Assembly (NCBI RefSeq): GCF_003259335.1
Contig: NZ_QLLL01000001.1
Coordinates: forward strand, 900,406-964,405
Source of the DNA: Chitinophaga skermanii
GTDB taxonomy: Bacteria; Bacteroidota; Bacteroidia; Chitinophagales; Chitinophagaceae
Length of the DNA stretch: 64,000 nucleotides
Direction of reading: 5' to 3'
The notes under the pieces: model-generated
What the model saw: the letters and a program-made list of their open reading frames with translations, nothing else
The model's database searches: none
Told to the model about the DNA's origin: nothing
Position numbers and translations under genes: made by a program
Shown: one piece after another, positions 35,805-44,962 of the stretch
How the letters are laid out: every line of letters begins with the position of its first letter
Numbering within the stretch: the first letter of the stretch is position 1

Positions 35805-38204
35805 ATGAAAGCCATTGGAGCAACCCTTTTCATCCTAGTTTTTTGTCATTGCCTCGCCATAGCCCAATCGCCCGTTACCCTTACCGGCGAAGTAAAAGTA
35901 AAAGGCGAAGGACCCGCTCCGTATGCGAATGTATTGCTATTAAAGAAAGCTGATTCGGTGTTAGTGATGGGTGCTTTGACAGATTCAATAGGCCGATTTT
36001 CTCTACAAGCCTTGCCGGCTGAGTATTTAGTGCGTATAAACTATTTGGGATACCAAGATGTAATTATCCCAATTTCTGTAACAAGCACTGAAACAATGCA
36101 AGCTTTACCGGCGATTTTCTTATCGCAACAAGCCAAGAAACTAAACGAAGTCGTTGTAACGGCCCAAAAACCTTTCTTGGAGCAGAAAATCGATCGCTTG
36201 GTGGTAAATATTTCAAATAGTGCTACTAGTGCAGGTGCTACTGCATTTGAAGTATTGTCGAAGGTGCCAGGCGTAGTTTTAGTAAATGATCATTTAAGCT
36301 TATCAGGTAAAACAGGTGTTGTGATCATGATTAACGGTAAGCCTTCTCCGTACACAGATATGGAATCGGTAATTAAAGATATTCCAAGCAGCAATATCGA
36401 CCGGGTTGAGGTAATGAATAACCCCGGCGCAAAATATGATGCTAGTGGAAATGCCGGTGTAATCAACTTGATATTGAAAAAGAATTACCGGGCAGGGTTT
36501 AATGGGAATGCTGTAATTGGTGGCGGTTTTAGTACATATAATCAAAGCAATGTTCGTTCCGACGATCGCAATTATCATCGCTTAACAGGTTCCTTAGCCA
36601 TGAATTATCGACAGGGAAATTGGAACATATTTGGTAACGTGGATTATATGCGGAGGTCGGTGTTTGAAGTGAATAATTATGATAGGGTCGTAGATGGTAC
36701 GTTGTACAAACAAACGAATTATTATCCTTACCAGTACAGCACATACAACTTCCGTGTCGGGGTAGATTATTCCTTAAGCAAACGCACCGTAATAGGTTTT
36801 TTGCTAAGTGGCTATCACCGGAATGGTGAAGGAACAGGTAGAACATACACCGATTTGCTGCCACTTCATACGATGAAAGCGGTAGATAGTTTTAGAACAG
36901 ATAATACAACAAATATTAACCGTACTAGCGTTACTGCTAACCTAAATTTCAACCATACGTTTGATTCTACCGGTAAAGTTTTGAATATCGATTTGGACGT
37001 ATCTGATTATTACTATAGGAATGAAGGGGATATTAGGATTTTAACGGCCGATCAATCAATAGTACACCAGTTCCAACGCGGAAAAACGCCTCTTAATTTT
37101 TGGACTTTCAAGGCCGATTATGAACATCCATTTTCTAGTCGATTGAAGTTAGAAACAGGGTTGAAAGTGTCGAGTGTGAATATCCATAATGACTTGTTGT
37201 TTACGCGGAATGGAGAATACGATCCCCATCGTTCAAACATCTTCAAGTATGAAGAAGCCATTTACGCCGCATATGCAAGCCTTACTGGTGAGCACAAAAA
37301 GCTAAAATGGCAAGTAGGATTGCGTGTAGAGCGAACTGGCAATAAAGGTTACCTGGCTGATACGCTGGCTTTGAAGAGAGATTATTTACAACTCTTTCCA
37401 AGTTTATTTATTCAGCAAGAAATTAATCCAAATCTTTTCATCCATTTCACATATAGTCGAAGGTTAGATAGGCCGGATTTCCAATTATTAAGTCCCTTCG
37501 CATATTTCATCGATTCGTTAACGTATGCGAAGGGCAATCCGACCTTACTGCCGCAATTGAGTCATGCCGCAAGGCTGTCGATCAAGCCTAAAGATTGGCC
37601 TACATTTTCAGTGGCATATAGTTATACCGATCGTGTGATTTACCGTGAAGCACCGCACCAAGAAGGAAATGTAACGTATATGCATGCAGAAAACTTGGGT
37701 GATTGGCAAAACATAACTACCGAATTGAATTATCCCTTTAAGATTGGTAGAAAGCTAGATGGGTATTCTGGTATTCAAGCATTCTATAATCAATATAAAG
37801 CACCGTTCGCCGATTCATTATACAACCAAAGGAAATGGAATTGGCAAGTGTATGGCGGCTTTACTTATAAGTTCACGAAAACATTCTCCGCCGAAATCAA
37901 CGCTTACTATACATCAGGTCAACTAAATGAATTTACTCTAACTGGGTCTTCGTCTGGTATAAACCTCGGGCTGGCAAAAACTATCATGAACGGCAAGGGA
38001 AAGATTACATTCTCGGTGAATGATATTTTCTATAAAAATCAAACCACAAGCCGCGTAAAATACGGCGATGTAGATATGAAATACTTCTATCGCGATGATT
38101 CGCGCAATGCGCGGCTCACATTCTCTTGGAATTTCGGAAAGTATAAAGTCAACTCGAACCGCGAACGAACAACCGGTTCAACAGAAGAACAAGATCGCTT
38201 TTAA
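35805..38204 (+). CDS. outer-membrane beta-barrel protein (OMP_b-brl_3, TonB-receptor-like)
   Basis: A 799-residue protein. An upstream ATG at 35754 is in frame, but the start at 35805 gives a proper signal peptide (MKAIGATLFILVFCHCLAIAQ). The order is a carboxypeptidase-regulatory beta-sandwich (about 20-110, LTGEVKVKGEGPAPYANVLLL), a plug-like domain (about 115-225, VVVTAQKPFLEQKIDRLVVN, SKVPGV, GVVIMINGKPS, NPGAKYDASGNAGVINL), then a barrel of aromatic-rich strands with YSRRLDRPDFQLLSPF, typical of the OMP_b-brl_3 family. It probably binds a ligand at the outer membrane. It is divergent from the LytS/LytTR pair and shares a control region with it. Confidence 0.88.
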   Translation: MKAIGATLFILVFCHCLAIAQSPVTLTGEVKVKGEGPAPYANVLLLKKADSVLVMGALTDSIGRFSLQALPAEYLVRINYLGYQDVIIPISVTSTETMQALPAIFLSQQAKKLNEVVVTAQKPFLEQKIDRLVVNISNSATSAGATAFEVLSKVPGVVLVNDHLSLSGKTGVVIMINGKPSPYTDMESVIKDIPSSNIDRVEVMNNPGAKYDASGNAGVINLILKKNYRAGFNGNAVIGGGFSTYNQSNVRSDDRNYHRLTGSLAMNYRQGNWNIFGNVDYMRRSVFEVNNYDRVVDGTLYKQTNYYPYQYSTYNFRVGVDYSLSKRTVIGFLLSGYHRNGEGTGRTYTDLLPLHTMKAVDSFRTDNTTNINRTSVTANLNFNHTFDSTGKVLNIDLDVSDYYYRNEGDIRILTADQSIVHQFQRGKTPLNFWTFKADYEHPFSSRLKLETGLKVSSVNIHNDLLFTRNGEYDPHRSNIFKYEEAIYAAYASLTGEHKKLKWQVGLRVERTGNKGYLADTLALKRDYLQLFPSLFIQQEINPNLFIHFTYSRRLDRPDFQLLSPFAYFIDSLTYAKGNPTLLPQLSHAARLSIKPKDWPTFSVAYSYTDRVIYREAPHQEGNVTYMHAENLGDWQNITTELNYPFKIGRKLDGYSGIQAFYNQYKAPFADSLYNQRKWNWQVYGGFTYKFTKTFSAEINAYYTSGQLNEFTLTGSSSGINLGLAKTIMNGKGKITFSVNDIFYKNQTTSRVKYGDVDMKYFYRDDSRNARLTFSWNFGKYKVNSNRERTTGSTEEQDRF

Positions 38205-38232
38205 TCGTCCAACTGCTTAAAAAACAACGTCT

Positions 38233-39066
38233 ATGCTACGAAGTAAAATACTCGTATGGCTATTGCTATGCCTTGTTGTAACCGCCAACGCACAAGGTGA
38301 TTATGGAAATAACAGTGCTATAGGGCACTATTTCGAATTTCGCGGTTTCCGCATGTATAGTGAGTCGTACGGCAATGGTAGTCCTATTCTTTTTATTCAT
38401 GGAAACGGTGGATCAATTGCCAGCTTCGATAAACAGTACCCTTATTTCTCCAAGCAATATAAAGTCATTACTGCCGATTCTCGCGCTCATGGTAAATCTA
38501 TCGATCGTGTTGATAGCCTTACCTATGAAATGATGGCTGATGATTATGATGCATTACTTACGGCAATGCAACTGGATTCTGTGCAGGTTGTAGGATGGAG
38601 TGATGGTGGAATAATAGGTTTGTTGTTAGCGATAAGGCATCCTAACAAAGTAAAGAAACTAGTCATTTCTGGAGCAAATCTATGGCCCGATACAACCGCT
38701 GTGAACGTTGATGTGTTGGATATCGTGAAGCCGGTTTATAATGAATTGAAGCAATTACAGGATCGGAATCCCGATCAAGCAAACACTTTCAAACAACTCC
38801 GCTTACTGATGGAGCAGCCGCAAATAACACTCAGCGCACTTCAGTCCGTCAATTGTCCTGTAATGGTGGTGGCAGGCGATCATGATATCATTAAGGTGCG
38901 CCATTCAGTCCTTATCAGTGAACATATTCCGCACGCATACTTGTGGATACAACCCGGATCGGGACACGGAATTCCTGTCGTTTTCAGTGAACAATTCAAC
39001 CACAATACAAACAAATTTTTTAAAGAACCGTATCGACTTATCACAAAAGAAGGACGCTTCGAATAG
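38233..39066 (+). CDS. secreted alpha/beta hydrolase
   Basis: A 277-residue alpha/beta-hydrolase-1 type enzyme with signal peptide (MLRSKILVWLLLCLVVTANAQ). Seen are the oxyanion motif FIHGNGG, TADSRAHGKS, the nucleophile elbow GWSDGG (Ser about residue 124), a likely acid in VAGDHDII and the His in GSGHGIPV. It lies 28 bp after the outer-membrane barrel gene on the same strand, so the two are probably co-expressed. It could hydrolyse an ester, thioester or lactone in the periplasm. The substrate is not known, and a role in processing or resisting the NRPS product is only a guess. Confidence 0.85.
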   Translation: MLRSKILVWLLLCLVVTANAQGDYGNNSAIGHYFEFRGFRMYSESYGNGSPILFIHGNGGSIASFDKQYPYFSKQYKVITADSRAHGKSIDRVDSLTYEMMADDYDALLTAMQLDSVQVVGWSDGGIIGLLLAIRHPNKVKKLVISGANLWPDTTAVNVDVLDIVKPVYNELKQLQDRNPDQANTFKQLRLLMEQPQITLSALQSVNCPVMVVAGDHDIIKVRHSVLISEHIPHAYLWIQPGSGHGIPVVFSEQFNHNTNKFFKEPYRLITKEGRFE

Positions 39067-39109
39067 TTGATCTGTCAATCATTAACTCAGCATTTTAAAT
39101 GTAGCTCAT

Positions 39110-39616
39110 ATGCAACCAAATAATTTATGCAATTGGTATGTACTATATACACGTTTCAAATCTGAAAGAAAAGTGGCAAAGCAGTTATCTGATGCAGGCA
39201 TTGAAACGTATGTTCCTTTGCGCACGGTGCGTAAGCAATGGAGTGATAGAATGAAAATGATGGAAGAGCCCCTGTTTTGGAATTATGTATTTGTGAAAAT
39301 AAACTTGAAGGAACGATTTAAAATTTTGGCTACTAGCGGTGTTGTACAGTTCGTGTCTTTCGAAAACCAGCCGGTTGAGATGGCAGAAAAGGAAATCGAG
39401 AATATTCGCATCATCGAATCTTCTGCAACAGATGTGCATTTAGAATCGATTTTTATTGCAGGAGATAAAGTACTTGTTACGAAGGGTGTATTTAATGGAA
39501 TGGAAGGTATACTCGTGAAAAAGTCTTCTAAAGATAGGCTTGTCTTGAAGTTGCCTGTGTTAAAACAAGCCATTTCGATTGAAATGCCTGAAGCTTATGT
39601 TTCAAAGGTGAGTTAA
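39110..39616 (+). CDS. UpxY-type transcription antiterminator (NusG paralogue)
   Basis: A 168-residue specialised NusG. The NGN domain (about 8-105) has NWYVLYTRFKSERKVAKQL, TYVPLRTVRKQWSDR and YVFVKIN. The C-terminal KOW domain has GDKVLVTKGVFNGMEGILVKK. In Bacteroidota, UpxY proteins let RNA polymerase read through the leaders of long biosynthetic operons; LoaP does this for polyketide operons in Firmicutes. It heads a group with the free condensation domain (10-bp gap) and the PIG-L protein. It may control that group, the NRPS/PKS operon or the lanthipeptide operon. Confidence 0.9.
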   Translation: MQPNNLCNWYVLYTRFKSERKVAKQLSDAGIETYVPLRTVRKQWSDRMKMMEEPLFWNYVFVKINLKERFKILATSGVVQFVSFENQPVEMAEKEIENIRIIESSATDVHLESIFIAGDKVLVTKGVFNGMEGILVKKSSKDRLVLKLPVLKQAISIEMPEAYVSKVS

Positions 39617-39626
39617 ATAATTTTTT

Positions 39627-41012
39627 ATGAAAATCATTGCCAACGCGGGATATATTCAACGTAGAGAATATTTGCTATATAGAATTCGGAGTGATCATTA
39701 CCCGTTTAATATGCAGCGCAGTTTTTCTATCCCGCACTTCGATCATGCCTATTTTAATTCATTTTTACAACATGTTGTTACTAAGCACGAAATCTTGCGT
39801 ACAACCTATGAAATGAAAGATGGCCGATTATTACAAATAATTCACCCAGTTGCCAACATGCCATTGGAAGTAGATTATTTCGACTTACGAGGAATGGCGG
39901 GGGAAGCACAACAATCTTTCATGGAAGCTAAGAAAACACATCAACGTGCATTGGCTTTCAATTTCGAAACTGGCCCACTTTTTCGCGTAATGGTTTGTTC
40001 TCTACAAATTGATTTGCATATGGTAACGGTGACTGGTCACCACTTGGCTTTTGATGAGTTTTCTTTTAAGGTGTTTGATGCTGAAGGAGCGTATTTTTAT
40101 TCAAACCAAGTAGTAATACCTCCTGTTTTCGATTACCGTCATTACACAGCATGGGAAGAAAAAATTTTATATACCCAAGCTGGCCAAGCTTTCCGAGAAA
40201 TTTGGAAACGAGAAATGCAGGAAGGGTTACCAACATATGATTGTGTTCCTTTTGAAAGAAAAGTAGCAAAATTGGAGAAAATCCAAACCAAAATCGATAC
40301 CGTAAAAAAGCGAATGGAAGCCATCGGATGGATTGATCAAGAAGTGTTAGCACCTGTAACAAGGCGTTACTGTGGAAGTGATGGTGGTTTGTTTACCATT
40401 GTATTAGATGCAGATCATAAGAAAGTTATATGGAATTGTAGCAAAAAGTATAACGTAAGCTTATCTGCTGTATTTATCGGATATTTTCTATGGGAAATGT
40501 ATAAGATATCTGGACAATCCCGTTTTGCTATCGACATTCCTGTAGCTCCACGAACTACGAAACAATACCAGAATTCAATTGGTTGGATGACAATTCAAGG
40601 TATGGGATTTTTTGAACCTGCATTGGAGAACAGCCTACCTGGGTTTTTGGAACAAGTCAATAATCGCTTGTTCGAAATGCATCATTACGGACTTTATCCA
40701 TATGAACAAGTTGGCTCTTGTTTACCAGGTGTTGTAGGTGCAGAAATTCCAATGTTCTTCAATCTCAATTACCCAGACCATCTCTACGAATTCAAACATA
40801 AACCTGCAGCTGCTTCCCAAGGAATTACGTGCTATCAACAACTGGCCCTTTTTGTAAATGTATTCGAAAATGCAGTTACGTTGGATGTAGCTTACGATAA
40901 CGACTTATTCACTCAATCGGAAATTCAATCAATCACCGATCAATATATTCGCCGCCTTATTCAATCCGATACTATTCCCGCTTCGTTACATAAAATTGTT
41001 GTAAATGAGTAA
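39627..41012 (+). CDS. free-standing condensation-domain protein
   Basis: A 461-residue protein equal to one complete NRPS condensation domain with nothing attached. The active-site motif reads GHHLAFDEFS near residue 138: HHxxxD is kept, while the Gly of HHxxxDG is Glu. Other family marks are HEILRTTYE near 52 (C2-like) and the second half with DIPVAPRTTKQYQNSIGWM. As the terminal NRPS module lacks a thioesterase, a trans-acting condensation enzyme that releases the chain onto an amine or alcohol is an attractive inference. A cryptic acyltransferase role is equally possible. It overlaps the next gene by 8 bp. Confidence 0.85.
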   Translation: MKIIANAGYIQRREYLLYRIRSDHYPFNMQRSFSIPHFDHAYFNSFLQHVVTKHEILRTTYEMKDGRLLQIIHPVANMPLEVDYFDLRGMAGEAQQSFMEAKKTHQRALAFNFETGPLFRVMVCSLQIDLHMVTVTGHHLAFDEFSFKVFDAEGAYFYSNQVVIPPVFDYRHYTAWEEKILYTQAGQAFREIWKREMQEGLPTYDCVPFERKVAKLEKIQTKIDTVKKRMEAIGWIDQEVLAPVTRRYCGSDGGLFTIVLDADHKKVIWNCSKKYNVSLSAVFIGYFLWEMYKISGQSRFAIDIPVAPRTTKQYQNSIGWMTIQGMGFFEPALENSLPGFLEQVNNRLFEMHHYGLYPYEQVGSCLPGVVGAEIPMFFNLNYPDHLYEFKHKPAAASQGITCYQQLALFVNVFENAVTLDVAYDNDLFTQSEIQSITDQYIRRLIQSDTIPASLHKIVVNE

Positions 41013-41808
41013 AACTTATGAACGTGCCGCTATTTATGTAGTAGCACATCAAGATGATTGGCAATTATTTATGAGTCCTCATGTAGGTAATGATATTGCT
41101 GATGAAAATTGTTGTACTGTCATCATTCATACCACAGCAGGAGATGCAGGGTATGAAGATGCTTATTGGATAGCAAGAGAGGCCGCTGCTGTGGCTAGTA
41201 TTAGGTTTAGATTATCACAAACCCCAATGCAGCATCAAGTCCTAGACGAAATTGAACTGAACGGACATTCTATTACCTGCACAACAAACGGGGATTGTAC
41301 CTCCTATTTTATGCGTTTACCCGACGGGAACTACGAAGGAGAGGGTTTTGAGCGGTACAATTACCAAAGTCTTATGAAATTGAGAACACAAGATATTTCA
41401 TCACTCAAGTCTGTAGATGACCGTAATAAGTTTACCGATTGGCAATCGTTGGTTAAAACCCTCGATGCTATCATCCACGTTTCAACGTTACAGGTAAAAG
41501 GAGAGATAGTATTGCATTTCATTGATCCCGATATTTCTCTTAACCCGCACGATCATTGTGATCATATTATGACGGCTCATTTACTGCGCGATACAACAGC
41601 ACATCAATTCTTTGAAAAGCATGCGTACTTAAGTTATAGCACGTTTTACAAAGAGCACGATTTAACCGGTGAAGAATTGTTTTGGAAAGTGGGAATGTTT
41701 GCCATTTACCACCAAGTGGTATATGAAAGTTTTGGACATTCTACGATAGGAGAGAGTAGCGAATTTTTTACTTGGGCAAACCGGAGGGCCTATTTTAGAG
41801 CCTATTAA
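41005..41808 (+). CDS. PIG-L/LmbE-like deacetylase family protein
   Basis: A 267-residue protein. The N-terminal motif VVAHQDDWQLF corresponds to the zinc-binding AHPDD motif (Pro replaced by Gln). HDHCDHIMT (about residues 181-189) matches the downstream HxxH motif, so metal binding is probably intact. Members remove N-acetyl groups from amino sugars or related small molecules, including during glycopeptide tailoring. Translationally coupled to the condensation protein, it probably tailors the same product. The family call rests on the two motifs; the rest of the chain is divergent. Confidence 0.7.
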   Translation: MSKTYERAAIYVVAHQDDWQLFMSPHVGNDIADENCCTVIIHTTAGDAGYEDAYWIAREAAAVASIRFRLSQTPMQHQVLDEIELNGHSITCTTNGDCTSYFMRLPDGNYEGEGFERYNYQSLMKLRTQDISSLKSVDDRNKFTDWQSLVKTLDAIIHVSTLQVKGEIVLHFIDPDISLNPHDHCDHIMTAHLLRDTTAHQFFEKHAYLSYSTFYKEHDLTGEELFWKVGMFAIYHQVVYESFGHSTIGESSEFFTWANRRAYFRAY

Positions 41809-42458
41809 TCGATGGAAATTATATTGTTTTGAATAGCTGATTTAATAAGGCCAATGGTTGTTTTGGCACCCATTTCTTCTTTCAAAAACTGTTTAATTTT
41901 TTCCACAGCACTAGTACTTAAGAAAATTGCATCTGCAATTTCTTTTGTATTTTTTTCTTGCCAGAGAAGTATCAACACATTTTTATGGACTTCGCTAAGT
42001 TTTGGTTTTTTAGGTTTATTCATTAGTGAACCGGTTCGCCAATACAAAGCGTCTGTGAATAATTGGTTGCGATAAATTTGTTTATGATAAGCACTTTTTA
42101 CGGCATCGATTAGCTCTGTAGGATAAGAAGTTTTGGGAATACAGCCATAAATTCCTTTATCAAGTAATTCACTTACCATCATGGGATCTTCATTGTTCTG
42201 TATTAAAATGGCGCTGATATGTGGGAACGTTTGCTGGATGGTTTCAAGCAGTTGAAGTGTATTATTGAGCGGTGAAGACAAATCCATCAGTAATACATTC
42301 ACCTCTTTGCAAATATTGAGCTTGGTAAAAAGCTCATCATTACTACCTACATCAATAATCACGTGAATATTTGCATCTTGTGATACCATATGAACAAGTG
42401 CTTTCCTAATAAGCGTGTGTTCACTCAGAAGTGCCAGGTGAATTTTTGGGTTATGCAT
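41805..42458 (-). CDS. LuxR/NarL-type response regulator
   Basis: A 217-residue regulator. The frame is open to 42539, but the receiver-domain start is MHNPKIHLALLSEHTLIRKAL at 42458. Its receiver (about 3-125) has the phosphoacceptor-like Asp in VLLMDLSSP and the Lys in IPKTSY. The acidic pair normally near the N-terminus reads SEH, so phosphorylation chemistry may be altered. The C-terminal HTH (LSEVHKNVLILLWQEKNTKEIADAIFLSTSAVEK) is LuxR-like. No kinase is adjacent. The stop overlaps that of the convergent PIG-L gene by 4 bp. Confidence 0.85.
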   Translation of the reverse strand: MHNPKIHLALLSEHTLIRKALVHMVSQDANIHVIIDVGSNDELFTKLNICKEVNVLLMDLSSPLNNTLQLLETIQQTFPHISAILIQNNEDPMMVSELLDKGIYGCIPKTSYPTELIDAVKSAYHKQIYRNQLFTDALYWRTGSLMNKPKKPKLSEVHKNVLILLWQEKNTKEIADAIFLSTSAVEKIKQFLKEEMGAKTTIGLIKSAIQNNIISID

Positions 42459-42769
42459 GTTTGTCGGGTTTCTAAAACACTTAATAAAATGCACGGAAGC
42501 ACAATGCTTGGCGGTAACAAACACACTAAAATTGGTCAATTGTGTCCTACATGCTATATCTGCTTATAAACGGTATTTGTAATATTAGTTAACAATTCCT
42601 ATAATTCAAAATTTAATTACCTATTTATAGCGAAACCCTTTACTGTGGAGGATTTGGTGTGTATTGATCACTGCGGTTTAAATGCAGTGTTATTGTGATT
42701 GTGAATGGTTCGGACTGCGAAGCAAGTAGTTGGAGGAAGCCCCCATGTTTTATGGAGGCTCCTGTTATT
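42459..42769. other. 311-bp intergenic region
   Basis: No gene. It holds the upstream region of the response regulator. Near the end of the YCF48-like gene there is an imperfect hairpin at about 42733-42762 (GGAAGCCCCCAT / ATGGAGGCTCC, one bulge and one wobble) that may terminate the minus-strand lipoprotein transcript. The T tract is poor. Confidence 0.4.
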
Positions 42770-43852
42770 TTAATATGTTCGTTTATACAGCTTGTTACCT
42801 TCTACTACAACAAAAGTAGCTTTCGATGTGGTAGTCATATTCCAGTCGTAATTTTCCCGCGAATTTTTAAGGAGTCCCTCATCTTGCCATGTTTTTCCAC
42901 CATCATAAGTATAATAAATGCCACGACCATGTATTGCAAGACCCCGCATTTCATCAAAAAAGTAAAGACTATAAAGCTGTGTTTTCCATTGATTTTGACC
43001 ATCGGTTTCTATAGGGAACCAAGTTTGTCCACCGTTTGTGGTTTTATACAATGCACCACCATTTGAAATGGTTCCTCCGATATTTCCATTATACAAACTA
43101 ACTGCTACATAGGCAATATTCTCATTCAACATAAATAGGCTTGTGATATTGCGTGACATTGCATCTGGATGATTAGCGACTTTCCAAGAATCTCCTCCGT
43201 CTGTAGTTTTCAATATTATGCTATAATTAGTTGCATCAAATTCATCACCTGAAATAGCAAAACCAGTATTGCCTTTCATTTTAACTATTCTAAATGGCAT
43301 CCTGTAATTATCAGATGTGGATTTGAAATTTTGGCCACCGTCCTTAGATTTGTATAATTGCGAAGTATAGAATATTACATTTTCATTTTGCATAAACACA
43401 AAGCTGCCGAGTTGAGGATTTAAAATGTTTATAGATGAATTGCCTGCCTGTTTCCATGACAATCCACCATCATTAGATGCCATAAAAGCCGCTGCTGCTG
43501 CCAATACCAAATTACTAGTGGGAGAAGGGATACCGATGTTACCCGGGAAACTACCGCCACTTGCATCCCTGAATAATTTATTATCTATGCTTTGATAAGT
43601 CCATGACTTTCCTCCATCCGTAGTGCGTAGCAAATAGGTTGTATCCATGGTTTCTGATCTTCCTACAACATAACCATTATAGTCATCAAAAAAATTCACT
43701 TGGGAAATGCTACTTACTAAAATAGGAAATTTAACAAGTGACCATTCTATGGAATAATCTTTAGTAGTTGAAGGCGTTTCTTTGTCCTTCCGACAAGCAA
43801 AAATAGTCGTACATAAAACGACTACTAGCGTTAGGTTTAATTTCATTTTCAT
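42770..43852 (-). CDS. YCF48-like beta-propeller lipoprotein with Asp-box repeats
   Basis: A 360-residue lipoprotein. The frame runs up to 43951, but the signal peptide begins at MKMKLNLTLVVVLCTTIFAC, with the lipobox Cys at the end. The mature chain has about six Asp-box units (TTDGGKSW, SNDGGLSW, SKDGGQNF, TTDGGDSW, TTNGGQTW, TYDGGKTW) characteristic of BNR/YCF48-like propellers. Such proteins bind partners or glycans at the cell surface; no enzymatic residues are evident. It is monocistronic, and no link with the neighbouring clusters is visible. Confidence 0.88.
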   Translation of the reverse strand: MKMKLNLTLVVVLCTTIFACRKDKETPSTTKDYSIEWSLVKFPILVSSISQVNFFDDYNGYVVGRSETMDTTYLLRTTDGGKSWTYQSIDNKLFRDASGGSFPGNIGIPSPTSNLVLAAAAAFMASNDGGLSWKQAGNSSINILNPQLGSFVFMQNENVIFYTSQLYKSKDGGQNFKSTSDNYRMPFRIVKMKGNTGFAISGDEFDATNYSIILKTTDGGDSWKVANHPDAMSRNITSLFMLNENIAYVAVSLYNGNIGGTISNGGALYKTTNGGQTWFPIETDGQNQWKTQLYSLYFFDEMRGLAIHGRGIYYTYDGGKTWQDEGLLKNSRENYDWNMTTTSKATFVVVEGNKLYKRTY

Positions 43853-44125
43853 CTGAGTGTTTTTGAATGAATTCGTGGAATATGAATGCTTTGGGATGCC
43901 TTTCAAATTACAATGTTTATTCAAGAAATAAATATAAAATTGATGTAACAATCGTTGATGTTTATCCGTTTCATGTTTCGGTCTGTTTAGGTTTTTTTAG
44001 GCATTGTTGCTTCGCATACTTCAACGGTCGAATGACATGGTGCACTTGCCTTTTTTATTTGTACGTATTTCATTCATTCAAAACACCTTACATTTACACC
44101 CGGTTTTAGAAAAATTGGGTTGAAA

Positions 44126-44962
44126 ATGGAACGTAAGCATTTCTTGAAGTTATTAACATTCTTACCTATCATCGCGGAAGCAAAAGGTTTAGAGCGCTTA
44201 CTGGGTAAAAATTTTACTTTCGATAATAGTCAAACAATGCCGGTATTCTTTATCGGGCATGGCGATCCTAATAATGCATTTCTCGATAATCCTTTTACGC
44301 AAAGCCTGCGTAGAATGGCTGCAAGTCTTCCCCAAAAACCTTCTGCCATTTTAGTCATCTCAGCTCATTGGCAATCGCTCGACAATACATTCATCTCAAC
44401 AAAATCAAATTACACATCTAGCTATTACCCCGTTCAAGGTGCCTCCGGCTTGGCTGGCAGCTTTCTAGAAGAAAATCCGACGCTCCAGGCCGACGATCAA
44501 CGAGAATTAGATCATGGTGCATGGGCTATATTAAAACATCTCTCACCCAATGCGGATATTCCCGTTATGGAAATGAGTATTGATTTGGCAAAACCATTAA
44601 ACGAACACTGGAAATTAGCGCAACAACTAAACACGCTGCGAAACAAAGGTGTTCTCATAATCGGTAGTGGAAATATTGTACATAATTTGGAGTTATCTAC
44701 CTTGCATATGTTCTCTCAAAAGCCTTATGGTTGGGCATTAGAATTTGATGAATGGGTGAAAAAGAAAATTGATGATCGCGACTTTTTAAGTTTATTATTA
44801 TATCAACAGCAAGGGAAAATGGCGCGTAAATCTGTCCCCACCTTGGATCACTACTTACCAATGTTATACGCTTTGGCGCTTATGAGAAAAAACGAACCCA
44901 TTACGCACACATACGAAGAAGTTTTCGCAGGAATTAGCATGCGTTGTTTTCGAATTGGTTAG
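44126..44962 (+). CDS. ygiD: 4,5-DOPA-extradiol-dioxygenase family protein (LigB/YgiD)
   Basis: A 278-residue protein of the class III extradiol dioxygenase family, YgiD branch. Metal-ligand motifs are visible: FFIGHGDPNNAF (first His), VISAHWQS (second His) and GSGNIVHNLELS, with YPVQGASG and LDHYLPMLYALAL, all characteristic of YgiD/DODA proteins. It would open catechol rings such as DOPA using a non-haem metal in the cytoplasm. The frame could start at TTG 44120, but ATG 44126 is preferred. It stands alone and is probably unrelated to the flanking clusters. Confidence 0.9.
   Translation: MERKHFLKLLTFLPIIAEAKGLERLLGKNFTFDNSQTMPVFFIGHGDPNNAFLDNPFTQSLRRMAASLPQKPSAILVISAHWQSLDNTFISTKSNYTSSYYPVQGASGLAGSFLEENPTLQADDQRELDHGAWAILKHLSPNADIPVMEMSIDLAKPLNEHWKLAQQLNTLRNKGVLIIGSGNIVHNLELSTLHMFSQKPYGWALEFDEWVKKKIDDRDFLSLLLYQQQGKMARKSVPTLDHYLPMLYALALMRKNEPITHTYEEVFAGISMRCFRIG

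Noticed and set aside
36303..36864. Minus-strand frames inside the outer-membrane barrel gene
   Set aside because: They are antisense shadows of a strong coding frame with clear domains.
42733..42762. Firm terminator for the YCF48-like gene
   Set aside because: The hairpin has a bulge and a wobble, and no T tract on the minus strand; kept only as a remark.
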